NCBI GenBank assembly: GCA_020248915.1
Contig: JADCGP010000039.1
Coordinates: forward strand, 1 to 64,000
From: Rubrivivax sp.
Lineage (GTDB): Bacteria > Pseudomonadota > Gammaproteobacteria > Burkholderiales > Burkholderiaceae_C
Direction: 5' to 3'
Length of the DNA stretch: 64,000 bases
Below the pieces are notes generated by a model. It searched no databases. It was given only the letters and a program-made list of their open reading frames with translations, and was not told the DNA's origin. Below, in pieces: positions 47,546 through 56,227 of this stretch. A program made the translations under genes and the position numbers. Position 1 is the first letter of the stretch, and each line of letters begins with the position of its first letter.

Positions 47546-48369
47546 GACCACGCCGGGTCGTTGGCCAGCCGCTCCAGCGGGTAGGCGTCGACCTCGCGCA
47601 GCAGCTCGACGAAGCGGTCGGACACGTGGTCGAGCACCGCGCGGCCCTTGTCGGCGGTGGCGCGGGTGGCGTCGCCGCAGGCACCGCGCGGGTTCAGGTC
47701 CTGCGTCTGCCAGCCGACCTTGCCGCGCGGCGAGATGCTGAGGTAGGCGTTGTCGCGCTCGAGCGTCTCCGTCAGGGAGCGGAAGTTCTCGCGGCGCTCG
47801 GCACGCACGTCCTGCGGCGCGAGCGCCATCATCAGCGAGGTCTCGACGTCGCCGCCATGGATGCCGTGGCGCAGCTCGTGCTCGTCGAACATGCCCGGCG
47901 GCAGCCCGAGCGCGTACCAGTTGCTCGCGATGACCAGGATGCCGTGCTTCTCGCGCAGGTCGCGGGCGACGATGTCCATCGCGTTCATCTGACCGCCGTG
48001 GCTGTTGAAGAAGACGAGCTTCTTCACGCCGCTGCGGGCGACGCTGGCGCCGAGGTCCATCCAGTACGCGATCAGCGTCGTGATCGACAGCGTCAGCGTG
48101 CCCGGGTAGCGCGAGTGCTCGTTGCTCTTGCCCACCGCCGCGGTGGGCAGGAACAGCACCGGCAGCGCGGCGTCGGGCCCGCGCTGCAGCTTGGGCACCG
48201 TGGCGCGCACGACGCCGTCGACGATCGCGGTGTCGGTCGACAGCGGCAGGTGCGGCCCGTGCTGCTCCGTCGCGGCCACCGGCAGCACCGCGATCAGGCG
48301 GTCGCGGTCCATCGCGGCGATCGACTCGGTGGTGTGGTCGGCCCAGTAGCGGCTGTGCAGGGGAGGCAT
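47542..48369 (-). CDS. Creatininase family amidohydrolase
   Basis: A 275-residue metal-dependent amidohydrolase. The metal-binding pattern ATEQHGPHLPLSTD supplies Glu35, His37, His40 and Asp46, and FFNSHGGQ and HGGDVETS follow as in creatininase and MftE-like proteins. The family hydrolyses cyclic amides or cleaves peptides; the substrate here is unknown. ATG 48369 opens a five-gene operon with the FAD oxidase, RidA, PDR-type reductase and AceE-like E1, which reads like degradation of a nitrogen-containing compound to a 2-oxo acid. Upstream, 48370-48549 is GC-rich and holds no recognised promoter. Confidence 0.88.
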   Translation of the reverse strand: MPPLHSRYWADHTTESIAAMDRDRLIAVLPVAATEQHGPHLPLSTDTAIVDGVVRATVPKLQRGPDAALPVLFLPTAAVGKSNEHSRYPGTLTLSITTLIAYWMDLGASVARSGVKKLVFFNSHGGQMNAMDIVARDLREKHGILVIASNWYALGLPPGMFDEHELRHGIHGGDVETSLMMALAPQDVRAERRENFRSLTETLERDNAYLSISPRGKVGWQTQDLNPRGACGDATRATADKGRAVLDHVSDRFVELLREVDAYPLERLANDPAWS

Positions 48370-48549
48370 CGGCAGGCTCGGCGTGGATCGGTCCGCCGCA
48401 GTCTACGCGGCGCGCGCGACCCTCGCCGGGCGGTGGTCGGCGCCGCGGGGCGCCGGACCTGCGCGCTGCCCCGGGGGGCGGCGCCGCGAGGCGCGGGAAC
48501 ATGCGGGCGGGGAGGCCCTGTCCCGCGCGCGCTGCTAGACGGCCATCAG

Positions 48550-50139
48550 CTAGAAGGCCACCAGTTCGACCGCCACGCCACGCGCCTGCAGGTGCGAGCG
48601 CACCCGCTCGGCGCTGCGGCGGTCGGGGAACGGCCAGCTGACGCCGCGGAAGTCGGCCCCGGAGGGCAGCACCTCGAAGCGCAGCGCGGCGTCGGGCGGC
48701 CCGAGCCGCTGGGCGACGTCGCGCATGGCCACGAGCACCTGCTCGGACTCGAACCGGGTGCGCGTGACGCGGGTGGACAGGGCCCAGACGGTGTCGGCCG
48801 CGGTCGGCGGCGCGGCGAGGCCGGCCGTCGCGGCGTCGGCGGCCGGCGCTGCCGCCGACGGTGCAGGTCCGGGCGTGGTGCCCTGGGCGCTGCCGGGCCC
48901 GGCAGCAGCGACGGCATCGGGGTCCTTGGCGCGCCGCTCGGCCAGTGCGCGTCGCGCCTCGGCGCCGGCGGCGCGGGCTGCGGCGCGGGAGCCCTCGTCG
49001 AGCACCGGCACGATGCGTGCGCCAGGCTTGCCGCCGGCCACGGCCGCGTCGGCCAGGTGCGGACGGATCGACGGCGCCGCGGAGGCCGGGCGCGCCGCGG
49101 CGCGGGCCGGATCGGGCGCCGGCACCGCAGCGACGGCCGGGCGCGGCGGCGCCTCGCGGGCCAGGGCGACGGGCCCGGGAGCGACCGCCGCCGGCGGCGC
49201 GGCGGGGACCGCTGCCGAGGTCGCGGCAACCGTCGCCATCAGAGTCGCCGGACCGGTGGCCGTGGCAGCGGCCGGCGGCGGCGGCGCGGTCGGCGGCGCG
49301 GTCGTCGATGCAACCGCCGACCGGGCGGCTGTCTCGGCGGACACGCTCGCGGCCGGCGCTTCCGCCGCTTGGGCCGCGACGGCAGTCGCGGGGACGGACG
49401 TGCCAACGGGTTCGGGCGCGACGGCGGGCGCAGGGTTGGCAGCGGCCACCGCCAAGGCAGCGGGCGCGGCCGCGGAAGCCGGGCGCGGCGCTGGCTGCAC
49501 CTTGCCCGCCACCACGCCAGGCAATGGCGCCCGCGCAACATCCTCGGAGCCGTCGGGCAGGACCCGGGGCACCAGGGCTGCCGCGCCAAGCGTTGCGGTC
49601 AGCATCGCGGCGGCCGCGGCGCTGCGGCCCGGCGCCCAGACGCGGCTGCCGAGCACGGCTCGGCCGTCGGGCGCGACCAGCAGACGCCGCACCCTGTTTC
49701 CGGTCTTCAGGCGCGCCGTCTGCAGCCACAGCACGACGGTGGTGGTGCCGGTCAGGTCGCCGCCGGCACGGCCGGCGTCGATGACGACCTCGCGCACCCG
49801 CAGCGCGCCACCGGGCGGACGGCTGGCGCTGCCGTGCCGCAGCGCCCAGCGGGCCAGCCGGGCCGGGGACAAGCCGTCCACCAGGCGCTCGTCGAAGGCG
49901 CGGCGCCAGCCACGGCGGGCGGTCGCCGGCGTGTCGGCTCTGCCGCCCTCGGCGACCGAGGACTCGGCAGGTACGACGAAGGGCACGGCCACCAGGCCGA
50001 TCGAGTCGACCTCGTGCGGAAGCAGGCGCGCCGCCAGCGGGTGCCTGTGCTGCCAGTCGAGCACGTGCTCGACGAGTTCCGCGCGCTGGTCCGGATCGAG
50101 CTGCGACGGCTGCACCGAGGGCTGCTGCGTGGCTCCCAT
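48550..50139 (-). CDS. Unknown Ala/Pro-rich protein with one membrane segment
   Basis: A 529-residue protein I do not recognise. Residues 1-165 form a soluble, probably cytoplasmic domain (ALRVREVVIDAGRAGG, TTTVVLWLQTARLKTG). A single hydrophobic segment lies near residues 172-190 (AAAAAMLTATLGAAALVP). Then comes about 270 residues of Ala/Pro/Val-rich low-complexity linker. The last 75 residues are ordered again (ALSTRVTRTRFESEQVLVAM, FPDRRSAERVRSHLQARGV) and resemble a SPOR-like periplasmic domain, though the match is weak. It ends in TAG. It lies 183 bp downstream of fahA, so it may be transcribed separately. Confidence 0.7.
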   Translation of the reverse strand: MGATQQPSVQPSQLDPDQRAELVEHVLDWQHRHPLAARLLPHEVDSIGLVAVPFVVPAESSVAEGGRADTPATARRGWRRAFDERLVDGLSPARLARWALRHGSASRPPGGALRVREVVIDAGRAGGDLTGTTTVVLWLQTARLKTGNRVRRLLVAPDGRAVLGSRVWAPGRSAAAAAMLTATLGAAALVPRVLPDGSEDVARAPLPGVVAGKVQPAPRPASAAAPAALAVAAANPAPAVAPEPVGTSVPATAVAAQAAEAPAASVSAETAARSAVASTTAPPTAPPPPAAATATGPATLMATVAATSAAVPAAPPAAVAPGPVALAREAPPRPAVAAVPAPDPARAAARPASAAPSIRPHLADAAVAGGKPGARIVPVLDEGSRAAARAAGAEARRALAERRAKDPDAVAAAGPGSAQGTTPGPAPSAAAPAADAATAGLAAPPTAADTVWALSTRVTRTRFESEQVLVAMRDVAQRLGPPDAALRFEVLPSGADFRGVSWPFPDRRSAERVRSHLQARGVAVELVAF

Positions 50140-50322
50140 AGTGCGCCGGATTGTTCCGGGCCCGCGTCCGGCCGGGCGTGCGAATTGCCGGGTGGAGCCG
50201 GACCTTTCCGCGGATTTGTCCCCATCGCCCCCAATTGCGGCGGGGGGGGGATGGGACCCGGGGCCGACCGGGGCCGCCGCGGGCGGGAGCGGGATCCCGC
50301 GGCCGGGGCCGGGCAGGCCCGC

Positions 50323-51642
50323 TCAGCGGCCGGCGTGCGCCGGCAGCACCCGGCCCTCGACGCTGCCCAACGCGATGCGCGCCGCGCCCGGCCCCTCGCA
50401 CCAGGCCGACAACACCACGAGGTCGTCGTCCTCGAGGAAGGTGCGGGTCTCGCCGCCGGGCAGCGCCAGCGGCTCGCGCCCGCCGCGGGTGAGTTCCAGC
50501 AGGCAGCCGCCCTGGTCGCGCCCGGGCCCGGACAGCGTTCCCGTGCCCAGCAGGTCGCCGCGCTGGAGGTTGCAGCCGTTGCTGGTGTGGTGGGCGACCA
50601 GTTGGGCCGGGGTCCAGTACATGTCGAGCGCGCTGCTGTGCGAGATGCGCACCGGCGCGATGCCGGCGGCGCGCATGCGCGGCGTCTGCAGCCGGACCTC
50701 GAGGCGGATGTCGATCGAGCCGCGCGCGCGGTTGGATTCGCTGTCGAGGTAGGGCAGCGGCTGCGGCTCGTCGGCAGCGCGCACGAAGGGCCGCCGGAAC
50801 GGCTCCAGCGCCTCCATCGTGACGATCCACGGCGAGATGCTGGTGGCGAAGCTCTTGGACAGGAAGGGGCCCAGCGGCTGGTACTCCCAGGTCTGGATGT
50901 CGCGCGCCGACCAGTCGTTGAGCGGCGTGACGCCGAACAGCGCGTCCTCGGCATGCTCGATGGGCACCGGGCGGCCGAGCTCGTTGGCCGCGCCGATCCA
51001 CAGGCCGAGCTCGAGCTCGTGGTCGAGGCGGCGGCTCGGGCCGAACGTCGGCTCGGCCGCATCGCCGGCGCGCGACTGGCCGCAGGGCCGCCGGATGCCG
51101 CTGCCGTCGAGCACCACCGAAGAGGCCCGACCGTGATAGCCGATCGGCACCCAGCGGTAGTTGGGCAGCAGCGGCGCGTCGGGCCGCAGCAGCGAGCCCA
51201 CCGTGCGCGCGTGGTGGATGCCGGCGTAGAAGTCGGTGTAGTCGCCGATGCGGCACGGCAGTGCGTACTCGACCGCGGAGCGCGGCAGCAGGCACGGCTC
51301 GAGGAACGGCGCCTGCTCGCTGCCCTCGGCCAGCGCGGCCGACAGCGCCGCCCGCATGGCCTTCCAGGCCGGCCGGCCGAGCGCCATGAAGCCGGCGAGG
51401 TCGCCCACGGCCAGCGGCTGCAGCAGCGGCTCGACGTCGTCGGGCCAGGGTACCTGGCCGGCGGCCGCGGCGAGGTCGAGCACCTGAGCACCGATCGCGA
51501 CGCCGATCCGCCAGGGCTCGTCGCCGCCGCGCGGGCGCAGCCGCGCGTACGGCAGGTTCTGGATCGGGAAGTCGCAGCCGGCGTCGTTGGCTCCGGGCAC
51601 CCAGCTCTTCAGCGCCGGGTCGTGGGTGGCATCGATGGGCAC
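50323..51642 (-). CDS. fahA: Fumarylacetoacetase
   Basis: A 439-residue FAH enzyme that hydrolyses 4-fumarylacetoacetate to fumarate and acetoacetate, the last step of homogentisate breakdown. DYTDFYAGIHHARTVG near residues 132-147, the metal site ELELGLWIG and LNDWSARDIQTWEYQPLGPFLSKSF are textbook FAH motifs. The length fits the eukaryote-like long FAH class. Start GTG 51642, 42 bp after the hmgA stop. Maleylacetoacetate isomerase, needed between HmgA and FahA, is not in this window. Confidence 0.95.
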   Translation of the reverse strand: MPIDATHDPALKSWVPGANDAGCDFPIQNLPYARLRPRGGDEPWRIGVAIGAQVLDLAAAAGQVPWPDDVEPLLQPLAVGDLAGFMALGRPAWKAMRAALSAALAEGSEQAPFLEPCLLPRSAVEYALPCRIGDYTDFYAGIHHARTVGSLLRPDAPLLPNYRWVPIGYHGRASSVVLDGSGIRRPCGQSRAGDAAEPTFGPSRRLDHELELGLWIGAANELGRPVPIEHAEDALFGVTPLNDWSARDIQTWEYQPLGPFLSKSFATSISPWIVTMEALEPFRRPFVRAADEPQPLPYLDSESNRARGSIDIRLEVRLQTPRMRAAGIAPVRISHSSALDMYWTPAQLVAHHTSNGCNLQRGDLLGTGTLSGPGRDQGGCLLELTRGGREPLALPGGETRTFLEDDDLVVLSAWCEGPGAARIALGSVEGRVLPAHAGR

Positions 51643-51684
51643 GGGGCGGTCCTCGGTTGGGGGCGGGGCGTCAGGGGCGGCGTG

Positions 51685-52992
51685 TCAGGGGCGGTCCGAA
51701 GGCACGAAGCCGTCGCGCAGGCCGGCCCAGCAGCCGGCGTAGGCGCGGTCGAGCGGCGCCTCGGCCAGCGCCCAGGCCGTGGGCTTGAAGCGCCAGCGGC
51801 TCTCGAACATGAAGGCGAGCGTGGCCTCGAGCTTGTGCGGCTTCAGCTCGACCGCGCTGGCCTTGTCGAAGGCCTCGGTGTCGGGCCCGTGCGGCACCAT
51901 GCAGTCGTGCAGGCTCATGCCGCCGGGGCGGAAGCCCTCGGGCTTGGCGTCGTACTGGCCGTAGACCAGGCCCATGAACTCGCTCATCACGTTGCGGTGG
52001 TACCAGGGCGGCCGGAAGGTGTCCTCGGCCACCATCCAGCGCGGCGGGAAGACGACGAAGTCGCAGTTGGCCGTGCCCGGCGTGTCGCTCGGGCTGGTGA
52101 GCACGGTGAAGATGCTCGGGTCCGGGTGGTCGAAGCTGACGGTGCCGATGGCCATGAAGCGGCGCGTGTCGTACTTGCAAGGCACCAGGTTGCCATGCCA
52201 GCCCACGACGTCGAACGGCGTGGCCGGGTGCGTGGCGCGCCACAGCCGGCCGCCGAACTTGCGCACCACCTCCGTGGGGCCCGCCGGCTGTTCGAAGGCG
52301 GCCTGCGGGGCGATGAAGTCGCGCGGGTTGGCCAGGCCGTTGCTGCCGATCGGCCCGAGCTCGGGCAGGCGGAACGGGGCGCCGTAGTTCTCGGCCACGT
52401 AGATGCGCGTCGGCCCGGCGACGCCGACCTTGAACGCCATGCCGCGCGGCACGAGCGCGATCTCGCCCGGCTCGACCTCGAGCACGCCGAGCTCGGTGAC
52501 GAGCACGATCGGGCCCTGCTGCGGCACGAGCAGCAGCTCGCCGTCGGCGTCGACGCACGCGCGGTCCATCGAGCGGTTGCACAGCACCAGGTGCGCGGCC
52601 ATGCCGGTCTGCAGGTCGGCGTCGCCGTTGACGACGACGGTGCGCACGCCGTCGATGAAGTCGACCGGCTCCTGCGGCACCGGCGCCGGGTGCCAGCGCA
52701 GCGGGTCGGGCGGCATCGGCTCGCCGTCGGCCGCGCCGGTCTTCCAGTGCGGCTGCGCATAGGCCTCGAACGGGCCGGTGACGACGCTCGGCCGGCGCCG
52801 GTACATCCAGGTGCGCCGGTTGTCGTGGCGCGGCGCGGTGAAGGCGCTGCCCGACAGCAGCTCGGCGTACAGGCCGAGCGGCGCGCGCTGCGGGCTGTTG
52901 CGGCCCACCGGCAGCGCGCCGGTCACGGCCTCGCTCTGGAACTGGTTGCCGAACCCGGTGAGCAGGCCGGCCTCGCTGCGCACCTCAGCCAT
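51685..52992 (-). CDS. hmgA: Homogentisate 1,2-dioxygenase
   Basis: A 435-residue non-haem iron ring-cleaving dioxygenase converting homogentisate to 4-maleylacetoacetate. It opens with the typical [14 protein letters not shown] and [19 protein letters not shown]. The iron-ligand region [26 protein letters not shown] and [15 protein letters not shown] is intact. ATG 52992 overlaps the end of the DUF2783 gene by 8 bp, showing that hmgA belongs to the same transcript as the flavin monooxygenase and its small partner. Confidence 0.96.
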   Translation of the reverse strand: MAEVRSEAGLLTGFGNQFQSEAVTGALPVGRNSPQRAPLGLYAELLSGSAFTAPRHDNRRTWMYRRRPSVVTGPFEAYAQPHWKTGAADGEPMPPDPLRWHPAPVPQEPVDFIDGVRTVVVNGDADLQTGMAAHLVLCNRSMDRACVDADGELLLVPQQGPIVLVTELGVLEVEPGEIALVPRGMAFKVGVAGPTRIYVAENYGAPFRLPELGPIGSNGLANPRDFIAPQAAFEQPAGPTEVVRKFGGRLWRATHPATPFDVVGWHGNLVPCKYDTRRFMAIGTVSFDHPDPSIFTVLTSPSDTPGTANCDFVVFPPRWMVAEDTFRPPWYHRNVMSEFMGLVYGQYDAKPEGFRPGGMSLHDCMVPHGPDTEAFDKASAVELKPHKLEATLAFMFESRWRFKPTAWALAEAPLDRAYAGCWAGLRDGFVPSDRP

Positions 52993-53233
52993 CCTGCGGC
53001 TCCATGGAGATGCCGGCGCGCGCCGCCGCGATCGCCTGGCGCAGCACGCCGAGGTCGCCCACGTGGTTGGCCAGCAGCAGCACGAGGCGCGCGTTCATCA
53101 GTTCGCTCGCCTCGTCGCCGAGGCCGCGGTGGGCCTCGATCAGCATCTCGTAGAACTCGTCGCCGGGCGCGTAGGCGTGACGGTAGCGCACGCCGGGCAG
53201 GCCGAGGTTGGGCTGGGTGTTGAGCTCGGACAT
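52985..53233 (-). CDS. DUF2783 small protein, probable partner of the flavin monooxygenase
   Basis: An 82-residue protein, [20 protein letters not shown] at its start, matching the DUF2783 family. It is missing from the track as its own ORF because that frame stays open upstream to 54850. It lies between the flavin monooxygenase (92-bp gap) and hmgA (8-bp overlap). Two-component 3-hydroxyphenylacetate 6-hydroxylase (MhaA plus a small coupling protein MhaB) of Pseudomonas putida U has the same design and also yields homogentisate, so a coupling role is plausible. That equivalence is inference. Confidence 0.85.
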   Translation of the reverse strand: MSELNTQPNLGLPGVRYRHAYAPGDEFYEMLIEAHRGLGDEASELMNARLVLLLANHVGDLGVLRQAIAAARAGISMEPQDG

Positions 53234-53325
53234 GGCGGTGACCTGGGCTGCGGGGGGGTCGGACGGTCGGAAGGGAGATCGACGGCGGGGAGGGGTCGAG
53301 GCGGGGCGCGCTCGCGGGCAGCCGC

Positions 53326-55050
53326 TCAGGACTGGCCGGTCGCCCGGGCCAGCGCGGCCCGGGCGGCACCCGACTCCAGGCGACGCCAGCGCGCGGCGAC
53401 GTGCTGGTCGGGGCGCATCAGGTAGGCGGTGCCGGGGCTGGCGTCGTAGCGGCGTGCCGCGAGGCCGCCCGGGTCGACCAGCAGCGTGCGCACCGGCACT
53501 GTCGCGCCGGCCAGCTCGTCGATCACCTCGCGCTCGGCCTCGGTCGGCAGGTCGCGGAACAGCATCAGCACGAAGCCGCTGCCGCCCTCGCCGAGGCGGT
53601 GCAGGCGCTCGAGCAGCCAGCCGCCGCCGTCGTCGGCCGGCCACGGCGCGTCCTCGGCCGGGGCGCCGGGCGCGGTCCAGCCGGCGAACTCGTCGCCGGC
53701 CCGGGTGCGGTCGGGCGTGGACAGCGGCGAGTCGACGTAGCTGGTGGGCACCGACAGCCGCCCCGAATTGACGAGGCCGCGCGCGAACGGGTGCTCCGCG
53801 GCCAGCGTCAGCACCGCGCGCCGGAAGTTGCGCGAGACGCGGCTCTTGGGCGTGATGAAGTCGGTGGCGCGCGTCGAGTTGAGGATGTTCTCGTCGGCCG
53901 CCTGCTCGCGCTCGCGCGCGTAGCTGTCGAGCAGCCGCTCCGGCGCCGCGCCCTGCATCACCAGCGCGAGCTTCCACATCAGGTTGTCGCTGTCCTGCAG
54001 CCCGCTGTTGGCGCCGCGGGCGCCGAACGGGCTGACCTGGTGCGCGGCGTCGCCGGTGAACAGCACCCGGCCGTGGCGGAAGGCCTTCATGCGCCGGCAC
54101 TGGAAGGTGTAGACGCTGACCCACTCGAGCTCGAAGTCGACGTGGCCGTAGCCCTGCTGGTCGAGCAGCGCGCGGATGCGCGGGATCACGCGCTCGGGCT
54201 GCTTCTCGGCCTCGGCGTCCCGGGGGTCGGGGTTCCAGCCGAGCTGGAAGTCGATGCGCCAGACGTCGTCGGCCTCGCGGTGCAGCAGCACGCTGGTGCC
54301 GGCCTGCGTGCCTTGGCTGGCAGGCACGCCCGGGCCGCCATGGAACGGCGGGTCGAACCAGAACCATCGCTCGGTGCGGTCGACCGGGAACAGCTCGCCC
54401 TTCATCACCACGTCGGCGATCAGGAAGCGGTCCTGGAACACCTTGCCCTCGATGTCCAGGCCGAGCATGCGCCGGATCGGGCTGCGCGCGCCGTCGGCCA
54501 CCACCAGCCAGTCGGCCTGCAGCGTGTAGCGGCCGTCGGGGGTCTCGACGTCGATCTCGGTCGCGCCGGCCTCGCCCTGGCCCGGCCGCACGCCGACGAC
54601 GCGGTTCTTCCAGCGCAGCTCGACGCCGGGCAGTACGGCGGCGCGCTCGACCAGGAACTGCTCGAGCCAGTACTGCTGCAGGTTGACCATGCCCGGCCGG
54701 CGGTGACCGCTCTCGGGCAGCAGGTCGAAGCGGAACACCTCGCGCTCGTGGTGGAAGGTGCGGCCGACGTTCCAGGTCACGCCCTTGGCGACGACGCGGT
54801 CGCCGACGCCCAGGCGGTCGAGGACCTCGAGCGCGCGCTTGGCGTAGCACAGGCCGCGCGAACCGACGCTGACGGTGTCGTCCTCGTCAAGCAGCAGCAC
54901 CGGCACCCCGCGCTGCGCCCCGTCGATGGCCGCGGCCAGGCCGACCGGGCCGGCACCGACGACGACCAGCGGCACGCGCCGCAACGGCGCCGCGCCGATC
55001 TCGGGCGGGCGCCGGTAGGCGTACTTGGGGTAGGTGTAGGTGGACAGCAT
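53326..55050 (-). CDS. FAD-dependent aromatic monooxygenase (PheA/TfdB/MhpA-type), possibly homogentisate-forming
   Basis: A 574-residue class A flavin monooxygenase. The GxGxxG dinucleotide motif VVGAGPVGLAAAIDG is at residues 29-43, the DG motif LVVADGARSPIRRMLG near 190, and the GD motif VLFTGDAAHQVSPFGARGAN near 330. The C-terminal 150 residues form the extra thioredoxin-like domain of PheA/MhpA types. It hydroxylates an aromatic ring using NAD(P)H and O2. Context (DUF2783, hmgA, fahA) suggests that the product is homogentisate, for example from 3- or 4-hydroxyphenylacetate. Start ATG 55050. Confidence 0.9.
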   Translation of the reverse strand: MLSTYTYPKYAYRRPPEIGAAPLRRVPLVVVGAGPVGLAAAIDGAQRGVPVLLLDEDDTVSVGSRGLCYAKRALEVLDRLGVGDRVVAKGVTWNVGRTFHHEREVFRFDLLPESGHRRPGMVNLQQYWLEQFLVERAAVLPGVELRWKNRVVGVRPGQGEAGATEIDVETPDGRYTLQADWLVVADGARSPIRRMLGLDIEGKVFQDRFLIADVVMKGELFPVDRTERWFWFDPPFHGGPGVPASQGTQAGTSVLLHREADDVWRIDFQLGWNPDPRDAEAEKQPERVIPRIRALLDQQGYGHVDFELEWVSVYTFQCRRMKAFRHGRVLFTGDAAHQVSPFGARGANSGLQDSDNLMWKLALVMQGAAPERLLDSYAREREQAADENILNSTRATDFITPKSRVSRNFRRAVLTLAAEHPFARGLVNSGRLSVPTSYVDSPLSTPDRTRAGDEFAGWTAPGAPAEDAPWPADDGGGWLLERLHRLGEGGSGFVLMLFRDLPTEAEREVIDELAGATVPVRTLLVDPGGLAARRYDASPGTAYLMRPDQHVAARWRRLESGAARAALARATGQS

Positions 55051-55166
55051 CGGTGGCCTCCGGTGGGCCCGCGCGGTCGCGGGCCGGCGATCGAGGGGCG
55101 CTTGCGGCTCGCTTGCGGCTCCCGGGCGGCTCGCTGGCGACTCGCGGCCCGGCCCGTGCCCCGGGC

Positions 55167-56120
55167 TCAGCCCTCCAGCGCCTTCCACATCTCGACGTCG
55201 CGCTCGGCGGTCCAGATGCGCGGGTCGCGGTGCGAGGTGGCCTCGTCGTAGGCGCGCGTGACGTCGAAGGGCATGCAGTGGTCGAAGATGACCCAGTGGC
55301 CGTACCTGGGCCGCACGGCCGCCACGGTCTCGGCGTAGACCGTCCTCAGGTCCTTGCCGGCGGCGGCGCCCGCCTTCACGCTGGCGAACACGTCGCGGAT
55401 GAAGTCGCGCGTGCCGGCCAGGCCCGCGGCCACCTGCTGCTCGGTCTGCAGCGCCGGGCCGCGGCCGGGCACCAGCTTGGCCGGCTTCAGCGCGGCCAGG
55501 TTGTCCAGCGTGGCGGGCCAGTCGGTGAAGTAGGCGTCGCCGGCGTAGGGCGTGGCGTCGTACTCGACCAGGTCGCCGCTGAACAGGATGCGCTCGGCCG
55601 GCAGCCAGACCACGGTGTCGCCCTTGGTGTGGCCGCGGCCGAGCTGCAGCAGCTGCACCTCGAGCTTGCCGAGCCGGATCGTCATGCGGCCGCTGAACGT
55701 GATCGTCGGCCAGGTCAGCCCCGGCGGCACGCTCTCGACGTTGCGGAACAGGCGTGGGAAGCGGCCGATCTCGCTCGCCTTGTCCTGCTCGCCGCGCTCG
55801 CGGATCAGGCCCAGCGTGTCCTCGCTGGCGATCACGTGCTCGGGCGCGTAGGCGCTGGCACCGAGCACGCGCACCGCGTGGTAGTGGCTCAGCACGACGT
55901 ACTTGATCGGCTTGTCGGTGACCTCGCGGATGCGGCGGATCACGTCCTGCGCCATCACCGGCGTGGCCTGGGTGTCGATGACCATCACCGCGTCGTCGCC
56001 GATCACGACGCCAGTGTTGGGGTCGCCCTCGGCGGTGTAGGCGTAGGCGTGCTCGGACAGCTTGGTGAAGCTGACCTGCTTCTCGGCCAGGTCGGCCTGG
56101 CTGGCGAAGGCCTTGGACAT
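55167..56120 (-). CDS. MBL-fold metallo-hydrolase (atypical metal motif)
   Basis: A 317-residue metallo-beta-lactamase-fold protein. Strand and turn signatures are present (VMVIDTQATPVMA, LSHYHAVRVLGA at 78-89, GRGHTKGDTVVW, ILFSGDLVEY), but the classical HxHxDH reads HYHAVR, so the Asp and third His of the first motif are replaced. The GHTKGD and FSGD metal-site elements remain. I recall close homologues with the same HYHAVR sequence beside aromatic catabolic genes, so this looks like a subfamily feature. ATG 56120 (MSKAFASQADLAEKQ) was chosen over the track start. It is first in the homogentisate-type operon and divergent from the IclR regulator. Confidence 0.88.
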   Translation of the reverse strand: MSKAFASQADLAEKQVSFTKLSEHAYAYTAEGDPNTGVVIGDDAVMVIDTQATPVMAQDVIRRIREVTDKPIKYVVLSHYHAVRVLGASAYAPEHVIASEDTLGLIRERGEQDKASEIGRFPRLFRNVESVPPGLTWPTITFSGRMTIRLGKLEVQLLQLGRGHTKGDTVVWLPAERILFSGDLVEYDATPYAGDAYFTDWPATLDNLAALKPAKLVPGRGPALQTEQQVAAGLAGTRDFIRDVFASVKAGAAAGKDLRTVYAETVAAVRPRYGHWVIFDHCMPFDVTRAYDEATSHRDPRIWTAERDVEMWKALEG

Positions 56121-56183
56121 CGGGCGGTTCTCCTGCGGGGACGGGGCGGGCGTTGCCCGGAGCAACCTCCATGATAGGGCACG

Positions 56184-56208
56184 GATTCGCTATTGTCGAA
56201 TCGATTCG
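56184..56208. promoter_or_regulatory. Palindromic operator candidate between the MBL gene and the IclR regulator
   Basis: The 107-bp divergent region holds a perfect 12-bp palindrome CGAATCGATTCG (56197-56208), and the half GATTCG occurs again at 56184-56189, making GATTCG-N7-CGAATC-GATTCG. AT content is locally raised around it. Position between a regulator and its divergent catabolic operon suggests the IclR-type regulator binds here; overlap with both promoters is likely. Confidence 0.55.
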
Positions 56209-56227
56209 TTTTAGTCAAACTAACGCC

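Noticed and set aside
48430-48500. GC-rich inverted repeats as a terminator between the creatininase operon and the 529-aa gene
   Set aside because: Both genes run in the same direction and the repeats lack a T-tract; such palindromes are expected by chance at this GC content.
46097-51295. 1732-aa reverse ORF
   Set aside because: It is the FAD oxidase frame staying open through the creatininase, Ala/Pro-rich and fahA genes in GC-rich DNA. The upstream part is Arg/Pro/Ala noise opposite or out of frame to recognised proteins.
47626-53223. 1865-aa forward ORF
   Set aside because: Lies antisense to creatininase, the 529-aa protein, fahA and hmgA, all of which have clear motifs. Composition (Arg, His, Gly, Ala) is that of a GC-rich shadow frame.
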